This document shows, piece after piece, positions 44,091-54,258 of a stretch of 64,000 bases of DNA. Every line of letters starts with the position of its first letter. Positions within the stretch are counted from its first letter, which is position 1. The position numbers were made by a program, and so were the translations under genes. The notes under the pieces were generated by a model that saw nothing but the letters and a program-made list of their open reading frames with translations, made no database searches and was not told where the DNA came from. Source of the DNA: Sphingobium sp. DEHP117 (lineage in GTDB: Bacteria > Pseudomonadota > Alphaproteobacteria > Sphingomonadales > Sphingomonadaceae); assembly GCF_030867385.1 (NCBI RefSeq), contig NZ_JAPFBJ010000002.1, positions 535,001 through 599,000 of the forward strand, written 5' to 3'.

Positions 44091-46226
44091 ATGTCCCACC
44101 CTGAGCCAGACTATAAGTCAGCGGCAAGACGGGGTATGCCAATGGACAGTTTACGCGGTCAGACCGACATCGAGGGTGAGGATATCGACGATTCCGGCGC
44201 GATCGAAGCGCCGCCGATGTTCCAGTCTCAGGAGCGGCGCATGCATGTGCGCGCTTATAATTACTGGGTCTCGCTGCTCGGCAACCGCTCGCTGCCCTCG
44301 ATAGAGGATCTGAACCCCGAGGATACGCAGGATTTCAGCGCCAACAGCGTGCTGCTCGATTTTTCGATGGGGCTGGAGAATCCGGCTATCCTGTATCTTG
44401 GCTCTGCACTGCGCGAGGAATGCGGCATCGACGGCACGATCGAGCGGGTGGACGAGGTGCCGCCGCGTTCGCTGCTGACGCGCCTCACTGATCATTACCT
44501 CCAGATCATTGCCAATGCCGCACCCGTGGGCTTCGAGGCGGAATTCATCAACCAGCGTGACGTGTCGATCCGGTATCGCGGCATTTTGATGCCTTTCTCT
44601 TCGGACGACGAGACGATCGACTTCATCTATGGCGTCATCAACTGGAAGGAAGCCGTCAGCGACAGCGTGATGGAGCAGCTCGACGCAGAGGTGCAGGCCG
44701 CGCTCGCTGCGCCCGCCGCCCATTCGAATACCCCGATCTGGGCGGAGGGCCCCTCGGCCACCTATGATTTCGTCGACCGCGAGGACGACGGCCCAAACGC
44801 GCGCGAGCAGGAGTTTCTCGACGATCTCGTCGATCTGCCAGAGCATGATCTGCTCGATGTTGGCGATGACCTGTCCGAAAGTGCGGCCGCCCCGGAAGAC
44901 GACGGCGATTTCGGTTTCGACGAGGTCGGTGTAGCCGCCGCCGTGGAGGAAGACCCGGTTGCCGCCGCTCTGGCCGATCTGGAGGAGCTGACGGTCGGAG
45001 GTGCCGAGGAAGCGCTAGCCGATACGACGGAGCCGCTCGATCTCGCGAGCTTCGCAGCACCAGCTCCAGAAGCTGGAGCCGATCCGCTCGATGAACTCGG
45101 CTCGCTCGATGATCTGCTCTCGATGCCGGGCGAGGAACCGGTGCTCGCTGCCCCTTTGGAGGAACGCGCGCTTGACGAGCTGGACCTCGCCGCGTTCCTG
45201 ATGCCGGAACCTACCACAGCCGTGGCTGCCCCCGCCCCGGAGTCTGTAGGCGACGCGCTCGATTTCGATGTTGACGATCTGCTGGGCGATCTGGGGATAG
45301 AGACGCCAAGTGCAGAGAATGCTTCACCCCCCGCAGCGCAGGAGGAAGTGCTCGAAGAACTGCCGGATGTGGACGACATTCTTGCGGGGATGGACTTTGA
45401 CGCGACCGAGGAAACGCCGACTGAACCCGAAACGGTCGCACCCGAGGCCGCGCCGCAGCCCGTCGAACGCAATGACACGATCGACCTCGACGACCTGCTG
45501 GGCGATATCGGGCTCGACGAGCTGGACAACGATATCCCGGCAAAGGCGCCTGAGCCGGAACCCGCGTTCTCGTCTCTTTCTGCCGAGATGATCTCGGTCG
45601 GCGGTGACCTGGCCGATCTGCTGGCTGAGGCCCGCAACATCGCCGCCGAAGTGCGCGAGTGCGACGCGCGCAGCCGCGCCGCACTCTACCGCGCGATCGG
45701 CCGTGCCCACGATTTCGCGCTGAGCGCGCAAGCGGCCCCCGCAGACTATGCCGAGATGCTGGAGGACGCCGCCATCACCGTGCAGGAGCGCAGCCCGATG
45801 ACTGCCGTCATCAAGCTCGTGTTCGGCGCGGAATATGACAAGACGCGCATCGCCGAATATGCGCTCGCGCTCGATCATGCCAACGAGACAGGCATGGCGC
45901 GTGGTGAGCTTGGCGAAGCATTGGCCGCATATCAGGGCGGATTGAAGGGGCTGGTGCGCGACATGCGCGCCGCTCGCAATGGCGCCGCGTCCGCTGACGC
46001 CGCCGCCCGGCCCGTGCGCAGGCTGGAGCGCGCAGTGCGCAAGCTCCAGAAGGCGAAAATCGCAGACGACTCCGCGTTGCCCTTCGGCGAGCTGGGGCTG
46101 GCCGTCGTCATTGCCCGCCGCGAGGCGGACGGCAGCATCGCACTGCTTGGAGGGGTCGGCCTTGAGGACAAGGCCGCGCAGAAGGTGATGATCGCCGCCA
46201 GCAAGGGCGTGCGTGCAAAGCGCTGA
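44091..46226 (+). CDS. PAS-like protein with long acidic repeat region
   Basis: A protein of about 711 residues. The N-terminal 150 residues (AYNYWVSLLGNRSLPSIEDLNP, then LGSALREECG) look like a PAS-type sensor domain. A very acidic, low-complexity part (about 200-510) repeats LDxDDLLGD-type units: FDVDDLLGDLG, VDDILAGMDFD, TIDLDDLLGDIGLDEL and ELGSLDDLLSMPG. The last 200 residues are helical and basic at the end. No kinase or output domain is recognisable. The start is uncertain; ATGs at 44085, 44091 and 44139 are possible. Function unknown. Confidence 0.75.
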   Translation: MSHPEPDYKSAARRGMPMDSLRGQTDIEGEDIDDSGAIEAPPMFQSQERRMHVRAYNYWVSLLGNRSLPSIEDLNPEDTQDFSANSVLLDFSMGLENPAILYLGSALREECGIDGTIERVDEVPPRSLLTRLTDHYLQIIANAAPVGFEAEFINQRDVSIRYRGILMPFSSDDETIDFIYGVINWKEAVSDSVMEQLDAEVQAALAAPAAHSNTPIWAEGPSATYDFVDREDDGPNAREQEFLDDLVDLPEHDLLDVGDDLSESAAAPEDDGDFGFDEVGVAAAVEEDPVAAALADLEELTVGGAEEALADTTEPLDLASFAAPAPEAGADPLDELGSLDDLLSMPGEEPVLAAPLEERALDELDLAAFLMPEPTTAVAAPAPESVGDALDFDVDDLLGDLGIETPSAENASPPAAQEEVLEELPDVDDILAGMDFDATEETPTEPETVAPEAAPQPVERNDTIDLDDLLGDIGLDELDNDIPAKAPEPEPAFSSLSAEMISVGGDLADLLAEARNIAAEVRECDARSRAALYRAIGRAHDFALSAQAAPADYAEMLEDAAITVQERSPMTAVIKLVFGAEYDKTRIAEYALALDHANETGMARGELGEALAAYQGGLKGLVRDMRAARNGAASADAAARPVRRLERAVRKLQKAKIADDSALPFGELGLAVVIARREADGSIALLGGVGLEDKAAQKVMIAASKGVRAKR

Positions 46227-46361
46227 AGGATAGCGCGATTCCCGAATTACGAAGGATTAAACGAACAAAAGTCACGCCTCGTTCATTTTCAGCATCCATA
46301 GTTCGACTGAGTGCCCCATAATAGACAAGGGCCGCCCGTGGCCCGCACAGAGGAGAGGGAC

Positions 46362-49300
46362 ATGGCCAAGCTCGATCATATCGGTGCCGACGAGGTTCGT
46401 CGGCGGGTGCAATCGGCGCTGGCGCACGGTGCCCTGCCGGGTGAGCGCGAGGGGTTCGACGAAGCCGCCTCCCAGGCTGCGGCAGACTTTATGGTTCAGG
46501 CGCTGGCGAACAGGCAGCCCGGCTCCCCTGTCATTCTGATCGAGCGCGTCGCTCCAGCCCCGAGCAAGGCGCGCGCGCGTTCGCTGCGGATCGCGCTCGT
46601 CAATGACGACATGCCGTTTCTTGTGGACAGTATCGCCAACTGCCTCGCGGCCGAGGGTGTCACCATCCGGCGATTGATGCACCCGGTGCTCGGCGTGGAG
46701 CGCGATGGAAAGGGCGCGCTGGTGCGCATCCTGCCCAAGGACAGCCCCGGCGCACGGCGCGAGTCCGCCATCTTCATCGAAGTGGATCAGGTGACATCCC
46801 GCCAGACCGAGCGCCTGGAAGCGGCGCTTGGCGAAACGCTCACCCATGTGCGCGCGGCGGTGACGGACTGGGCGAAGATGCAGGATGCGCTGGCGGCAGA
46901 TGCGGACCGGGTGACCGACGACGAAGGCGCATCGCTGCTGCGCTGGCTCCTCGACCGCAATTTCACCCAGCTCGGGCATCAGCTCTGCCGCCGTGATGGC
47001 AGCTGCGAGGCGGCGCTCGGCATTTCCGCGCTCGATGGTGCGGAGCCGCTGCTTGCGCCGGCCAGCATAGAGGCGGCCTTCGGCTGGTTCGAGGAAGGCG
47101 GGCGCACCCCGCTCGTGATCAAGAGCAACCAGTCGTCCAAGGTGCATCGCGCCAGCCTCATTGACCTGTTCATCGTGCCGGTGCGCGAGGGCAAGTCGAT
47201 CCGCTCTCTCTCTATCCATGCCGGCATGTGGACCAGCGCCGCGCTTGCCACGCCGCCAGACCGGGTGCCGATCCTGCGCTCGGCCTTGAATGCCCTGATG
47301 GAAAAGCATCATTTCGATGCGCCGAGCCATGCGGGCAAGGCGCTGTTCCACGCACTCACCACGCTTCCACACGATATCATCATCGGGTTTGACCGCGCGA
47401 CGCTTGAGCGCCTGGCCCTTACCTTCATGTCACTGGCCGACCGGCCGCGCCCCAAGCTGGTGCTCGCCACCGCGCCGCTCGCGCGCCATCTCTATGCGTT
47501 CGTCTGGTTGCCGCGCGATGAAGTCTCGACCGGCCGCCGCGTCGCCATTCAGGATATGCTGAAAGGTGCCGCCAACGCGCCGCTCCTGAGCTGGTCGATC
47601 GCGCTCGAGGAGGGCGGCCTCGCGCTGCTGCGCATCACGCTCGATCTGCGGGTGGGCGGAAAGACGCCGGACGAGGAACTGCTGGACAAGCAATTGAAGC
47701 ACATGGTGCGCGGCTGGGCACCCGCCGTCGAGGCATCGCTGGCAGATCAGATGGAGGGCGCCTCTGCGGCGCGTCTGGCCGAGACTTATGCCAATGGCTT
47801 CCCGCAGGGTTATCGTCTGGGTGCCGGGCCAGAAGAGGCGGCGACAGACATTGCCGAGCTGGTTCAGCTGACGCCCGAGGCGGACAAACGCGTCCGCGTT
47901 TATCGCAACGAGGGTGACAAGACCGATCAGCTGCGCCTCAAGCTCTACAGCAGCGCGCCGATCGCGCTGTCCGATGCCGTGCCGGCTTTCGAGAATTTCG
48001 GCTTCAAGGCGATTGAGGAGGTCACGACCCCGGTAGGCCAGGGCAAGCTCGGCCATATCCATCGCTTCCTGCTCGCCCGGCATGATGGCGGCGACGCCGC
48101 TGCGCTGATGGAGCGCGCACCGCTGCTGCAACAGACGCTGGCGCAGGTGATCGCGGGGAAGAGTGAGGATGATGGCTTCAACGGCCTCATCGTCTCAGCC
48201 GGGCTGGAGCCGGAGGCGGTGGTGCTGCTCCGCGCCTTGTTCCGTTATTTGAAGCAGGCGGGCATGCCCTACGCCCTCTCCACGGTGGTCGAGGCGCTAC
48301 GCAACCAGCAGCATATCACCCGCGCGCTGATTCACCTGTTCGAGGCGCTGCACGATCCCGGCTTTGCAGCCGAAAGGGGAGAGGCGGTGCGTGCTGCGGA
48401 CGATGGGATAGTGCTCGCCCTGGCGCAGGTCAGCTCGATCGACGAAGACCGCATCATCCGGCTGTTTCACGCGGTCATCCACGCCTGTCTGCGCACGAAC
48501 TTCTTTCTGGAGAGCGGACAGCTCGCACTTGCCTTCAAGCTGGACAGCGCCAAGGTGCCCGGCCTGCCCAAGCCGCTGCCATGGCGCGAAATCTGGGTCT
48601 ATTCGCGGCGGGTAGAGGGCATTCACCTGCGCTCCGGCCCGGTGGCGCGCGGTGGCCTGCGCTGGTCAGACCGGCGTGACGATTTCCGCACCGAGATTTT
48701 GGGCCTGATGAAGGCGCAGCGCGTGAAGAATGCCGTCATCGTGCCTGCGGGCGCGAAGGGCGGTTTCTATCCCAAGCAGTTGCCGAGCGCCGCCGTCAAC
48801 CGCGACGCCTGGCTGGCCGAGGGGACGGAGAGCTACCGCATCTTCATCCGCTCGCTGCTGTCGGTCACGGACAATATCGTCGGCGGCGCGGTGGTGCACC
48901 CTGAAGGCATGATCGTGCGCGATGGCGAGGATCCCTATTTCGTCGTCGCGGCCGACAAGGGCACGGCCACATTCTCAGATGTCGCCAACGCGATTTCGCT
49001 CGAACGCGGTTTCTGGCTGGGCGACGCCTTCGCCAGCGGCGGCTCCAACGGCTATGACCACAAGGCGATGGGCATCACCGCGCGCGGCGCGTGGATTTCG
49101 GTCCAGCGGCATTTCGCCGAAATGGGCGTGGATGTGCAGAGCCAGAGCGTGCGCGTCGTCGGCGTCGGCGATATGTCCGGCGATGTGTTCGGCAACGGCA
49201 TGCTGCTTTCCAAGGCGATCAAGCTCGTTGCCGCGTTCGACCACCGCCATATCTTCATCGATCCCGATCCCGATCCGGCAACCAGCTGGGCCGAGCGCGA

Positions 49301-51026
49301 TCGTCTGTTCAAGCTGCCGCGTTCCAGCTGGGACGATTATGACAAGGCGCTCATCAGCCAGGGTGGCGGTGTCTTCCCGCGCAGCCTCAAGAGCATCCCG
49401 CTCAGCCCCCAAATGAAGACGTTGCTCGATGTGGCTGAGGATGCGCTCGACCCCGCTTCGCTGATGACCGCGATCCTGCGTGCACAGGCGGATCTGCTGT
49501 GGTTCGGCGGCATCGGCACCTATGTGAAGGCCGCGAGCCAGAGCAATGCCGAGGCGGGCGACACGGCGAACGACGCTATCCGCGTCAATGCCGAGGATCT
49601 GCGCGTCAAGGTGGTGGGCGAGGGCGCGAACCTTGGCGTGACCCAGGCGGCGCGCATTGCCTTCTCCCTCAACGGCGGGCGTATCAACACCGACTTTATC
49701 GACAACAGCGCCGGCGTCGATTGCTCGGATAACGAGGTCAACATCAAGATCGCGCTCAACCAGGAGATGACCGACGGGCGTCTCTCGCTGCAGGACCGCA
49801 ACAGCCTTTTGGTCGAGATGACCGATGCCGTTGCCGATCTTGTGCTGGAGGATAACCGCTTGCAGGCGCTTGGCCTGTCCATCGCGGAGCAAGGCGGGGT
49901 AAAGGCACTTCCGGGCTATGTGCGCCTCATCGAAACCTTCGAGGAGAGCGGCACGCTCGACCGCAAGGTGGAGGGACTGGCCGCCAACGATCAGCTGCTG
50001 CGCCGCGCGCAGGATGGCAAGGGCCTCACCCGGCCTGAACTGGCCGTGCTGCTTTCGACCGCGAAGCTGACATTGCAGGATGCGATCGAACAGGGCGCAT
50101 TGGTGAACGACCCCGGCATGGGCACAGACCTTGCCGCCGCCTTCCCGCCGCAGATGCAAAGCCGTGAGGCAGACGCCATAGCCCGGCATCAGCTGCGCAA
50201 GGAAATCATCGCTACCAAGCTTGCCAACCGCATCATCAACCGGCTCGGGCTTGTGCATCCCTATGAGCTGGCGGAGGAGGAAGGCTGCACGCTGGCGGAC
50301 ATGGCCTCGGCCTTCGTGGTGGCGGATCGGTTGCTCGATGTCAGCGCGCTTTGGGACGAGATCGACATAACGGAAATGCCCGAGGCGGGCAGGCTCGCGC
50401 TGTTGGGCCTCATCGCCGGGGCAATGCGTTTGCACATGGCCTCGGTCATCCGCGAAATGCCGACCGGCTTTTTACCCGCCGAGGGCATGGAGCGGCTGCG
50501 GCCGGGCGTGGAGCAGATGGGCGGGCAGGTGGACGCCGTCCTTACCGAGAGCCTGTTGTTGAACGCGGCAACGATGGAAGACGAGCTGGAGGTGCTGGGC
50601 GTGCCCGGTCCGCTCGCCCAGCGTACGTCGCACCTTCATGAAATGGAGGGGATCATCGGCATTGCCAGCCTTACCGCGCGCCTGGGCGGAAATGTGGTGG
50701 ATATCACCACCGCAGTTGTGCGTCTGGGCGAGGCGACCGGTATTCACTGGCTGCAAAGCGCCGCCGCGCGGCTGGAACCGGCCGACCCTTGGGAGCGGCA
50801 GCTTCTGTCCGGCATCGTGCATGATATGCAGAGCGTGCGCCTGGCGCTGATCGCGCGGCTCGGCGTCGAGGATATCGGCAGCAGCGTGAACGCCTGGCTT
50901 GCCCAGCAGGCTCCGCGCATCGCCCAGCTGCATCACCAACTCGCCCGTGCGCAAAACGCACCCACGCCCAGTGTCGCGATGCTGGCGGAGCTGGCAGGGC
51001 AGGTACGGATGCTGATGAGCCGGTAA
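46362..51026 (+). CDS. gdh: NAD-specific glutamate dehydrogenase (large type)
   Basis: A giant enzyme of 1554 residues that oxidatively deaminates glutamate to 2-oxoglutarate. It belongs to the large NAD-GDH group of proteobacteria (about 1600 residues). N-terminal ACT-like regulatory domains precede the catalytic core: GPVARGGLRWSDRRDDFRTE, KNAVIVPAGAKGGF, then VGVGDMSGDVFGNGMLLS and the NAD-binding segment. The start is set by GGAGAGGGAC before ATG. The gene stands alone, with the convergent hydroxylase gene 8 bases away. Confidence 0.95.
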   Translation: MAKLDHIGADEVRRRVQSALAHGALPGEREGFDEAASQAAADFMVQALANRQPGSPVILIERVAPAPSKARARSLRIALVNDDMPFLVDSIANCLAAEGVTIRRLMHPVLGVERDGKGALVRILPKDSPGARRESAIFIEVDQVTSRQTERLEAALGETLTHVRAAVTDWAKMQDALAADADRVTDDEGASLLRWLLDRNFTQLGHQLCRRDGSCEAALGISALDGAEPLLAPASIEAAFGWFEEGGRTPLVIKSNQSSKVHRASLIDLFIVPVREGKSIRSLSIHAGMWTSAALATPPDRVPILRSALNALMEKHHFDAPSHAGKALFHALTTLPHDIIIGFDRATLERLALTFMSLADRPRPKLVLATAPLARHLYAFVWLPRDEVSTGRRVAIQDMLKGAANAPLLSWSIALEEGGLALLRITLDLRVGGKTPDEELLDKQLKHMVRGWAPAVEASLADQMEGASAARLAETYANGFPQGYRLGAGPEEAATDIAELVQLTPEADKRVRVYRNEGDKTDQLRLKLYSSAPIALSDAVPAFENFGFKAIEEVTTPVGQGKLGHIHRFLLARHDGGDAAALMERAPLLQQTLAQVIAGKSEDDGFNGLIVSAGLEPEAVVLLRALFRYLKQAGMPYALSTVVEALRNQQHITRALIHLFEALHDPGFAAERGEAVRAADDGIVLALAQVSSIDEDRIIRLFHAVIHACLRTNFFLESGQLALAFKLDSAKVPGLPKPLPWREIWVYSRRVEGIHLRSGPVARGGLRWSDRRDDFRTEILGLMKAQRVKNAVIVPAGAKGGFYPKQLPSAAVNRDAWLAEGTESYRIFIRSLLSVTDNIVGGAVVHPEGMIVRDGEDPYFVVAADKGTATFSDVANAISLERGFWLGDAFASGGSNGYDHKAMGITARGAWISVQRHFAEMGVDVQSQSVRVVGVGDMSGDVFGNGMLLSKAIKLVAAFDHRHIFIDPDPDPATSWAERDRLFKLPRSSWDDYDKALISQGGGVFPRSLKSIPLSPQMKTLLDVAEDALDPASLMTAILRAQADLLWFGGIGTYVKAASQSNAEAGDTANDAIRVNAEDLRVKVVGEGANLGVTQAARIAFSLNGGRINTDFIDNSAGVDCSDNEVNIKIALNQEMTDGRLSLQDRNSLLVEMTDAVADLVLEDNRLQALGLSIAEQGGVKALPGYVRLIETFEESGTLDRKVEGLAANDQLLRRAQDGKGLTRPELAVLLSTAKLTLQDAIEQGALVNDPGMGTDLAAAFPPQMQSREADAIARHQLRKEIIATKLANRIINRLGLVHPYELAEEEGCTLADMASAFVVADRLLDVSALWDEIDITEMPEAGRLALLGLIAGAMRLHMASVIREMPTGFLPAEGMERLRPGVEQMGGQVDAVLTESLLLNAATMEDELEVLGVPGPLAQRTSHLHEMEGIIGIASLTARLGGNVVDITTAVVRLGEATGIHWLQSAAARLEPADPWERQLLSGIVHDMQSVRLALIARLGVEDIGSSVNAWLAQQAPRIAQLHHQLARAQNAPTPSVAMLAELAGQVRMLMSR

Positions 51027-51034
51027 GGCCCGGC

Positions 51035-51718
51035 TCAGCAGATAGCCCAGCTGCGCATCATGTTGTGATAGACATTGGTGAGGCGCAACACTTCGTCGTC
51101 GGTGCTGCCGTGCCGCACCGTAAGCGCCTGGATCGATTGGTCCAGCTCAAACAGCATCGCGCGCTGCTCGGCGCTCGCCACCAGCGACTGCATCCAGAAG
51201 AAACAGCTCACGCGTTCCCCCCGCGTCACTGGCGTCACCCTGTGCAGGCTGGAACTGGGATAGAGCACCATGTGCCCGGCGGGCAGCTTGTATGAAACGG
51301 AGCCGAACGGCCCGTCGATCGTCAGTTCGCCGCCGTCATAATCCTCCGGGTCGGTAAGGAACAATGTGGCCGAAAGGTCTGTGCGGATGCGCGTGCCGCT
51401 TGAGCCATGCACGCGCACCGCGTTGTCCACATGGGTGCCGAAGCGCTCGCCATCGCCATAGCGGTTGAACAGCGGCGGAAAGATCGTGTGCGGCAGCGCG
51501 GCCGAGAGGAACAGCGCATTGTCGGCGAGCGCGCGCGCCACCACCGCCTGCGCTGCCTGCGCGGCGGGGCTGTCTTCCGGCAGCTGGCGGTTATATTTCT
51601 TGAGCGCCGAGCCGGGGCCGCTGGTCTCATTGCCATCCACCCACTCGGCGTCGAGAATCTGCGCGCGCAAGGCGAGCGCGTCCCGGCGGCTCAGCATGTC
51701 GGGTATCTGGATCAGCAT
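51035..51718 (-). CDS. PiuC-type Fe(II)/2-oxoglutarate dioxygenase
   Basis: A 227-residue PKHD-type hydroxylase. The iron ligands are H and D in GTHVDNAVR and the distal His in SSLHRVTPVTRGER, whose Arg binds 2-oxoglutarate. PiuC/YbiX proteins typically lie beside catecholate-siderophore TonB receptors, as here. It is 130 bases downstream of the receptor gene on the same strand, behind a long inverted repeat. Confidence 0.92.
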   Translation of the reverse strand: MLIQIPDMLSRRDALALRAQILDAEWVDGNETSGPGSALKKYNRQLPEDSPAAQAAQAVVARALADNALFLSAALPHTIFPPLFNRYGDGERFGTHVDNAVRVHGSSGTRIRTDLSATLFLTDPEDYDGGELTIDGPFGSVSYKLPAGHMVLYPSSSLHRVTPVTRGERVSCFFWMQSLVASAEQRAMLFELDQSIQALTVRHGSTDDEVLRLTNVYHNMMRSWAIC

Positions 51719-51739
51719 CGCTCGCCCCCTTTATGCTAA

Positions 51740-51805
51740 CCCGGCCTGCCTGCCAACTCCGGCTCTCAATTTGGGGGCGAGGGCAGGAGCGACAGGCAGG
51801 CCGGG
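51740..51805 (-). repeat. Long inverted repeat between the TonB receptor and piuC
   Basis: CCCGGCCTGCCTG (51740-51752) and CAGGCAGGCCGGG (51793-51805) form a perfect 13-base stem with a 40-base loop. In the receptor-piuC transcript it would be a very stable hairpin. It has no T-run. It may reduce read-through or protect the upstream mRNA. Confidence 0.65.
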
Positions 51806-51848
51806 AGCGGCGCCAAAAGGTCGGCGGCACCGCGTCTCCATAATTCGA

Positions 51849-54224
51849 TCAGAATGTCATCTTCGCCGTCAGCGTGGCGGAGCGGCCCGGCGCGATGTAC
51901 GAGAAGGGTGAGCCAGACCGGTAGATCGCGTCATAATAGCGCTTGTCCGTGAGGTTCAGCACATTGAGGCGCAGCTCCAGCCGGTCGGTCGGGTGAAATT
52001 CCGCCACCGCATCAAAGCGCACATAGCCGGGGATATAGGGCGTCTTGAGCAGGGTGGTCGTGCCCTCGCCGGTGATCTTGCTCTGGGCGAAGACCTGCCC
52101 ACCGATCTTGATGCGATCGTTGACCAGCAGGTTGGCGAGCAACTGCGCCGTGTGCCTGGGGATGTTTGCAAATCGGCGGCCGAGATTGGCGGCATTCTGC
52201 GGGCTGGTCCTGGTGATCTTGGCGTCGAGGAAAGTATAGCCGCCGAACAGCTCGATCCTGTCCGCCAGCGTACCGGTGATCGAGGCCTCGGCGCCGCGTG
52301 AGCGCAGGCGGCCGACCGTCTGGAACACATTGCCGCCGATATTCTCGCGCGCATTGTCCTTCGTGATCTGGAACACCGCCGCACTCGCCAGCAGCTTGCC
52401 GCCGAACATTTCGTATTTCGCGCCGGCCTCCCAGGCTTCGTTGCGCTCCGGCTCCAGATTGATGGTCGCGCTGGCCGCGCCGCCATAGGTGGTGCCGCTG
52501 CCGTCAACCTGCTCGCCCGAGGGGTTGGAGGACGTCGCCCACGAGGCATAGAGGCTCATCGCCTCCACCGGCTTGTAGAGCAGACTCACCTGCCAGTTCA
52601 GGAAGTCGCTCCGGTTGGAAAGCTGGCGCTCCGCAGGGTTGGTCGCGGTTGGGTTGCGGAAATCCATGTCATAGGTGTCATAGCGGCCGCCCAGCGTCAG
52701 GCTCCATTGCGGCGAGAACTTGATCGTGTCGATCAGATAGGCGCCAAAGGACCGCACCTTGGTGGTGGCGGGCGCAAGGCTGCGGTTCGGGCCGACGGGG
52801 ATTTTGAAACCGAGCACGGGGTTGGGGTTGAGGAGGTTGCGCACGAATGCGGTCGGCACGGGCAGCGGATTGCCCGCACTGTCCTCCGCGAAGGCCGCGA
52901 TGTTGAGCTGCCGCGCGATCACCTTTTCATAGGCATAGTCGCCGCCGAGCACGAGCGTGTGGCCTATGCCGCCGGTGTCGAACTCCGCCGTCGCGCTGGT
53001 GCTGTTGGCCCAATATTCGTTGCCGGCCCAGCGGCGCTGGCTGCCCGCATTGAGGGTGTATTCGCTCTCTGCAACAGGGATGAGGCCTTGGTTCGGCGGC
53101 GTTGGAACACTTGTCCCGTTTTGGGGGCAGGTGCCGGTCAGCGGATTGTTGCCGACCATGCCGCTACGCTGAACCCGACACACCGCTCCAGGCGCAGCCA
53201 CCAGATAATGATTATAGGTCTTTCCATAGCGTGTGATGGAATTGAAGCTGAGGTAGGATGTCGGCTCGAACTCGATCCGCACACTCGCCACATCGGCGCC
53301 GTTCTTGAGAAAATCCCGCCCGATCACGCCATAGAAATTGTCGCGGTCGACCTTGTAGGGCCTGGACGTGGTGACATCGAACGGGTGGCCGAAGTCCGGT
53401 ATCCCCTCAAGCCGCATGTAATAATAATCCGCGCCCACGCTAAGCGTATCGGTGAGGTGCGCCGTGAGCGCGACCGTGCCGCCCCAGCGTTCGGTCTCGA
53501 CATGGTCGCGGCCGGGCGTGTCGGCGGTGTGGTAAAGGCCGTTCACGCGCACGGCGACGCTGTCAGACAGGCGATAGTTCGCGTCGATCGTGCCGCGCCA
53601 GTAGTTCTCGGTGCCCACGCCGCCTTCGGCGACCAGATAGTCATCAAGGAAATCAGGGCGCTTGGATTGCAGACTCACCAGGCCACCGGTGGTACCGCGC
53701 CCGCCGAAGCTGCCGGAGGGGCCTTTGACGATCTCGATCTGCTCCACCGCAAAGATCTCGCGGCTGGTGACGCCGGGGTCGCGCAGCCCGTCGATATAGA
53801 CGTCGTTGCGCGCCTCGAAGCCCCGGATGAAGATGCGGTCGCCAAAGGCGTTGCCGCCCTCGCCGGTGCCGAGCGTCACGCCCGGAGTGGAGCGCACGAC
53901 CTCGCGAAAGCTGGTCGCGCCCATATCCTCGATCACTTCCTTGGGGATGGCGGTGATGGTCCGGGGCGTGTCGCGCAGCGGTTCGGTGAATTTGCCATTG
54001 GCCGACTTCTCCACCTTGTAGGGCGCCTGCGGGTTGGCGTTGGGGTTGGAGGCAGGCTCGCGGTGGCCGGTCACAACAATGGTGCTGCGTTGCTCGGCAT
54101 CTGCTGCCTCGTCTGCGTGGGCAGCGGGCGCCAGGGCGATAAAGGGCATCGCAGCGATCGCCAGTGCGGCAAGGCTATGGTTGGATGCAATCCTTGGGGA
54201 AAGGGGAACGCGAACAGATGACAT
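51849..54224 (-). CDS. TonB-dependent catecholate siderophore receptor
   Basis: A 791-residue outer-membrane receptor of the Fiu type. A signal peptide (about 1-36, ending APAAHA) is followed by the plug domain (LRDTPRTITAIPKEVIEDMG, RIFIRGFEARNDVYIDGLRDPG) and the 22-strand barrel ending in the C-terminal aromatic residue (LTAKMTF). The start is fixed by AGGAGG (54234-54239), 9 bases upstream. A Fur-like box lies before it. Together with piuC it forms an iron-uptake module. Confidence 0.94.
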   Translation of the reverse strand: MSSVRVPLSPRIASNHSLAALAIAAMPFIALAPAAHADEAADAEQRSTIVVTGHREPASNPNANPQAPYKVEKSANGKFTEPLRDTPRTITAIPKEVIEDMGATSFREVVRSTPGVTLGTGEGGNAFGDRIFIRGFEARNDVYIDGLRDPGVTSREIFAVEQIEIVKGPSGSFGGRGTTGGLVSLQSKRPDFLDDYLVAEGGVGTENYWRGTIDANYRLSDSVAVRVNGLYHTADTPGRDHVETERWGGTVALTAHLTDTLSVGADYYYMRLEGIPDFGHPFDVTTSRPYKVDRDNFYGVIGRDFLKNGADVASVRIEFEPTSYLSFNSITRYGKTYNHYLVAAPGAVCRVQRSGMVGNNPLTGTCPQNGTSVPTPPNQGLIPVAESEYTLNAGSQRRWAGNEYWANSTSATAEFDTGGIGHTLVLGGDYAYEKVIARQLNIAAFAEDSAGNPLPVPTAFVRNLLNPNPVLGFKIPVGPNRSLAPATTKVRSFGAYLIDTIKFSPQWSLTLGGRYDTYDMDFRNPTATNPAERQLSNRSDFLNWQVSLLYKPVEAMSLYASWATSSNPSGEQVDGSGTTYGGAASATINLEPERNEAWEAGAKYEMFGGKLLASAAVFQITKDNARENIGGNVFQTVGRLRSRGAEASITGTLADRIELFGGYTFLDAKITRTSPQNAANLGRRFANIPRHTAQLLANLLVNDRIKIGGQVFAQSKITGEGTTTLLKTPYIPGYVRFDAVAEFHPTDRLELRLNVLNLTDKRYYDAIYRSGSPFSYIAPGRSATLTAKMTF

Positions 54225-54258
54225 CAATAACAACCTCCTGTTGGGGAGGCTGTTATTG
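54225..54258 (-). promoter_or_regulatory. Hairpin that would sequester the receptor ribosome site
   Basis: CAATAACAACCTCC (54225-54238) and GGAGGCTGTTATTG (54245-54258) form a 14-base stem with one G-U pair in RNA and a 6-base loop. The AGGAGG ribosome site lies inside the downstream arm and the stem ends at the base next to the ATG. If transcribed, translation would need the stem to open. Confidence 0.6.

Noticed and set aside
48975..50435. 486-residue minus-strand frame inside the glutamate dehydrogenase gene
   Set aside because: It is antisense to conserved GDH catalytic sequence; codon bias explains the lack of stops.
52707..54221. 504-residue plus-strand frame antisense to the TonB receptor
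   Set aside because: The receptor has a signal peptide, plug and barrel with a good start; this frame has no independent support.
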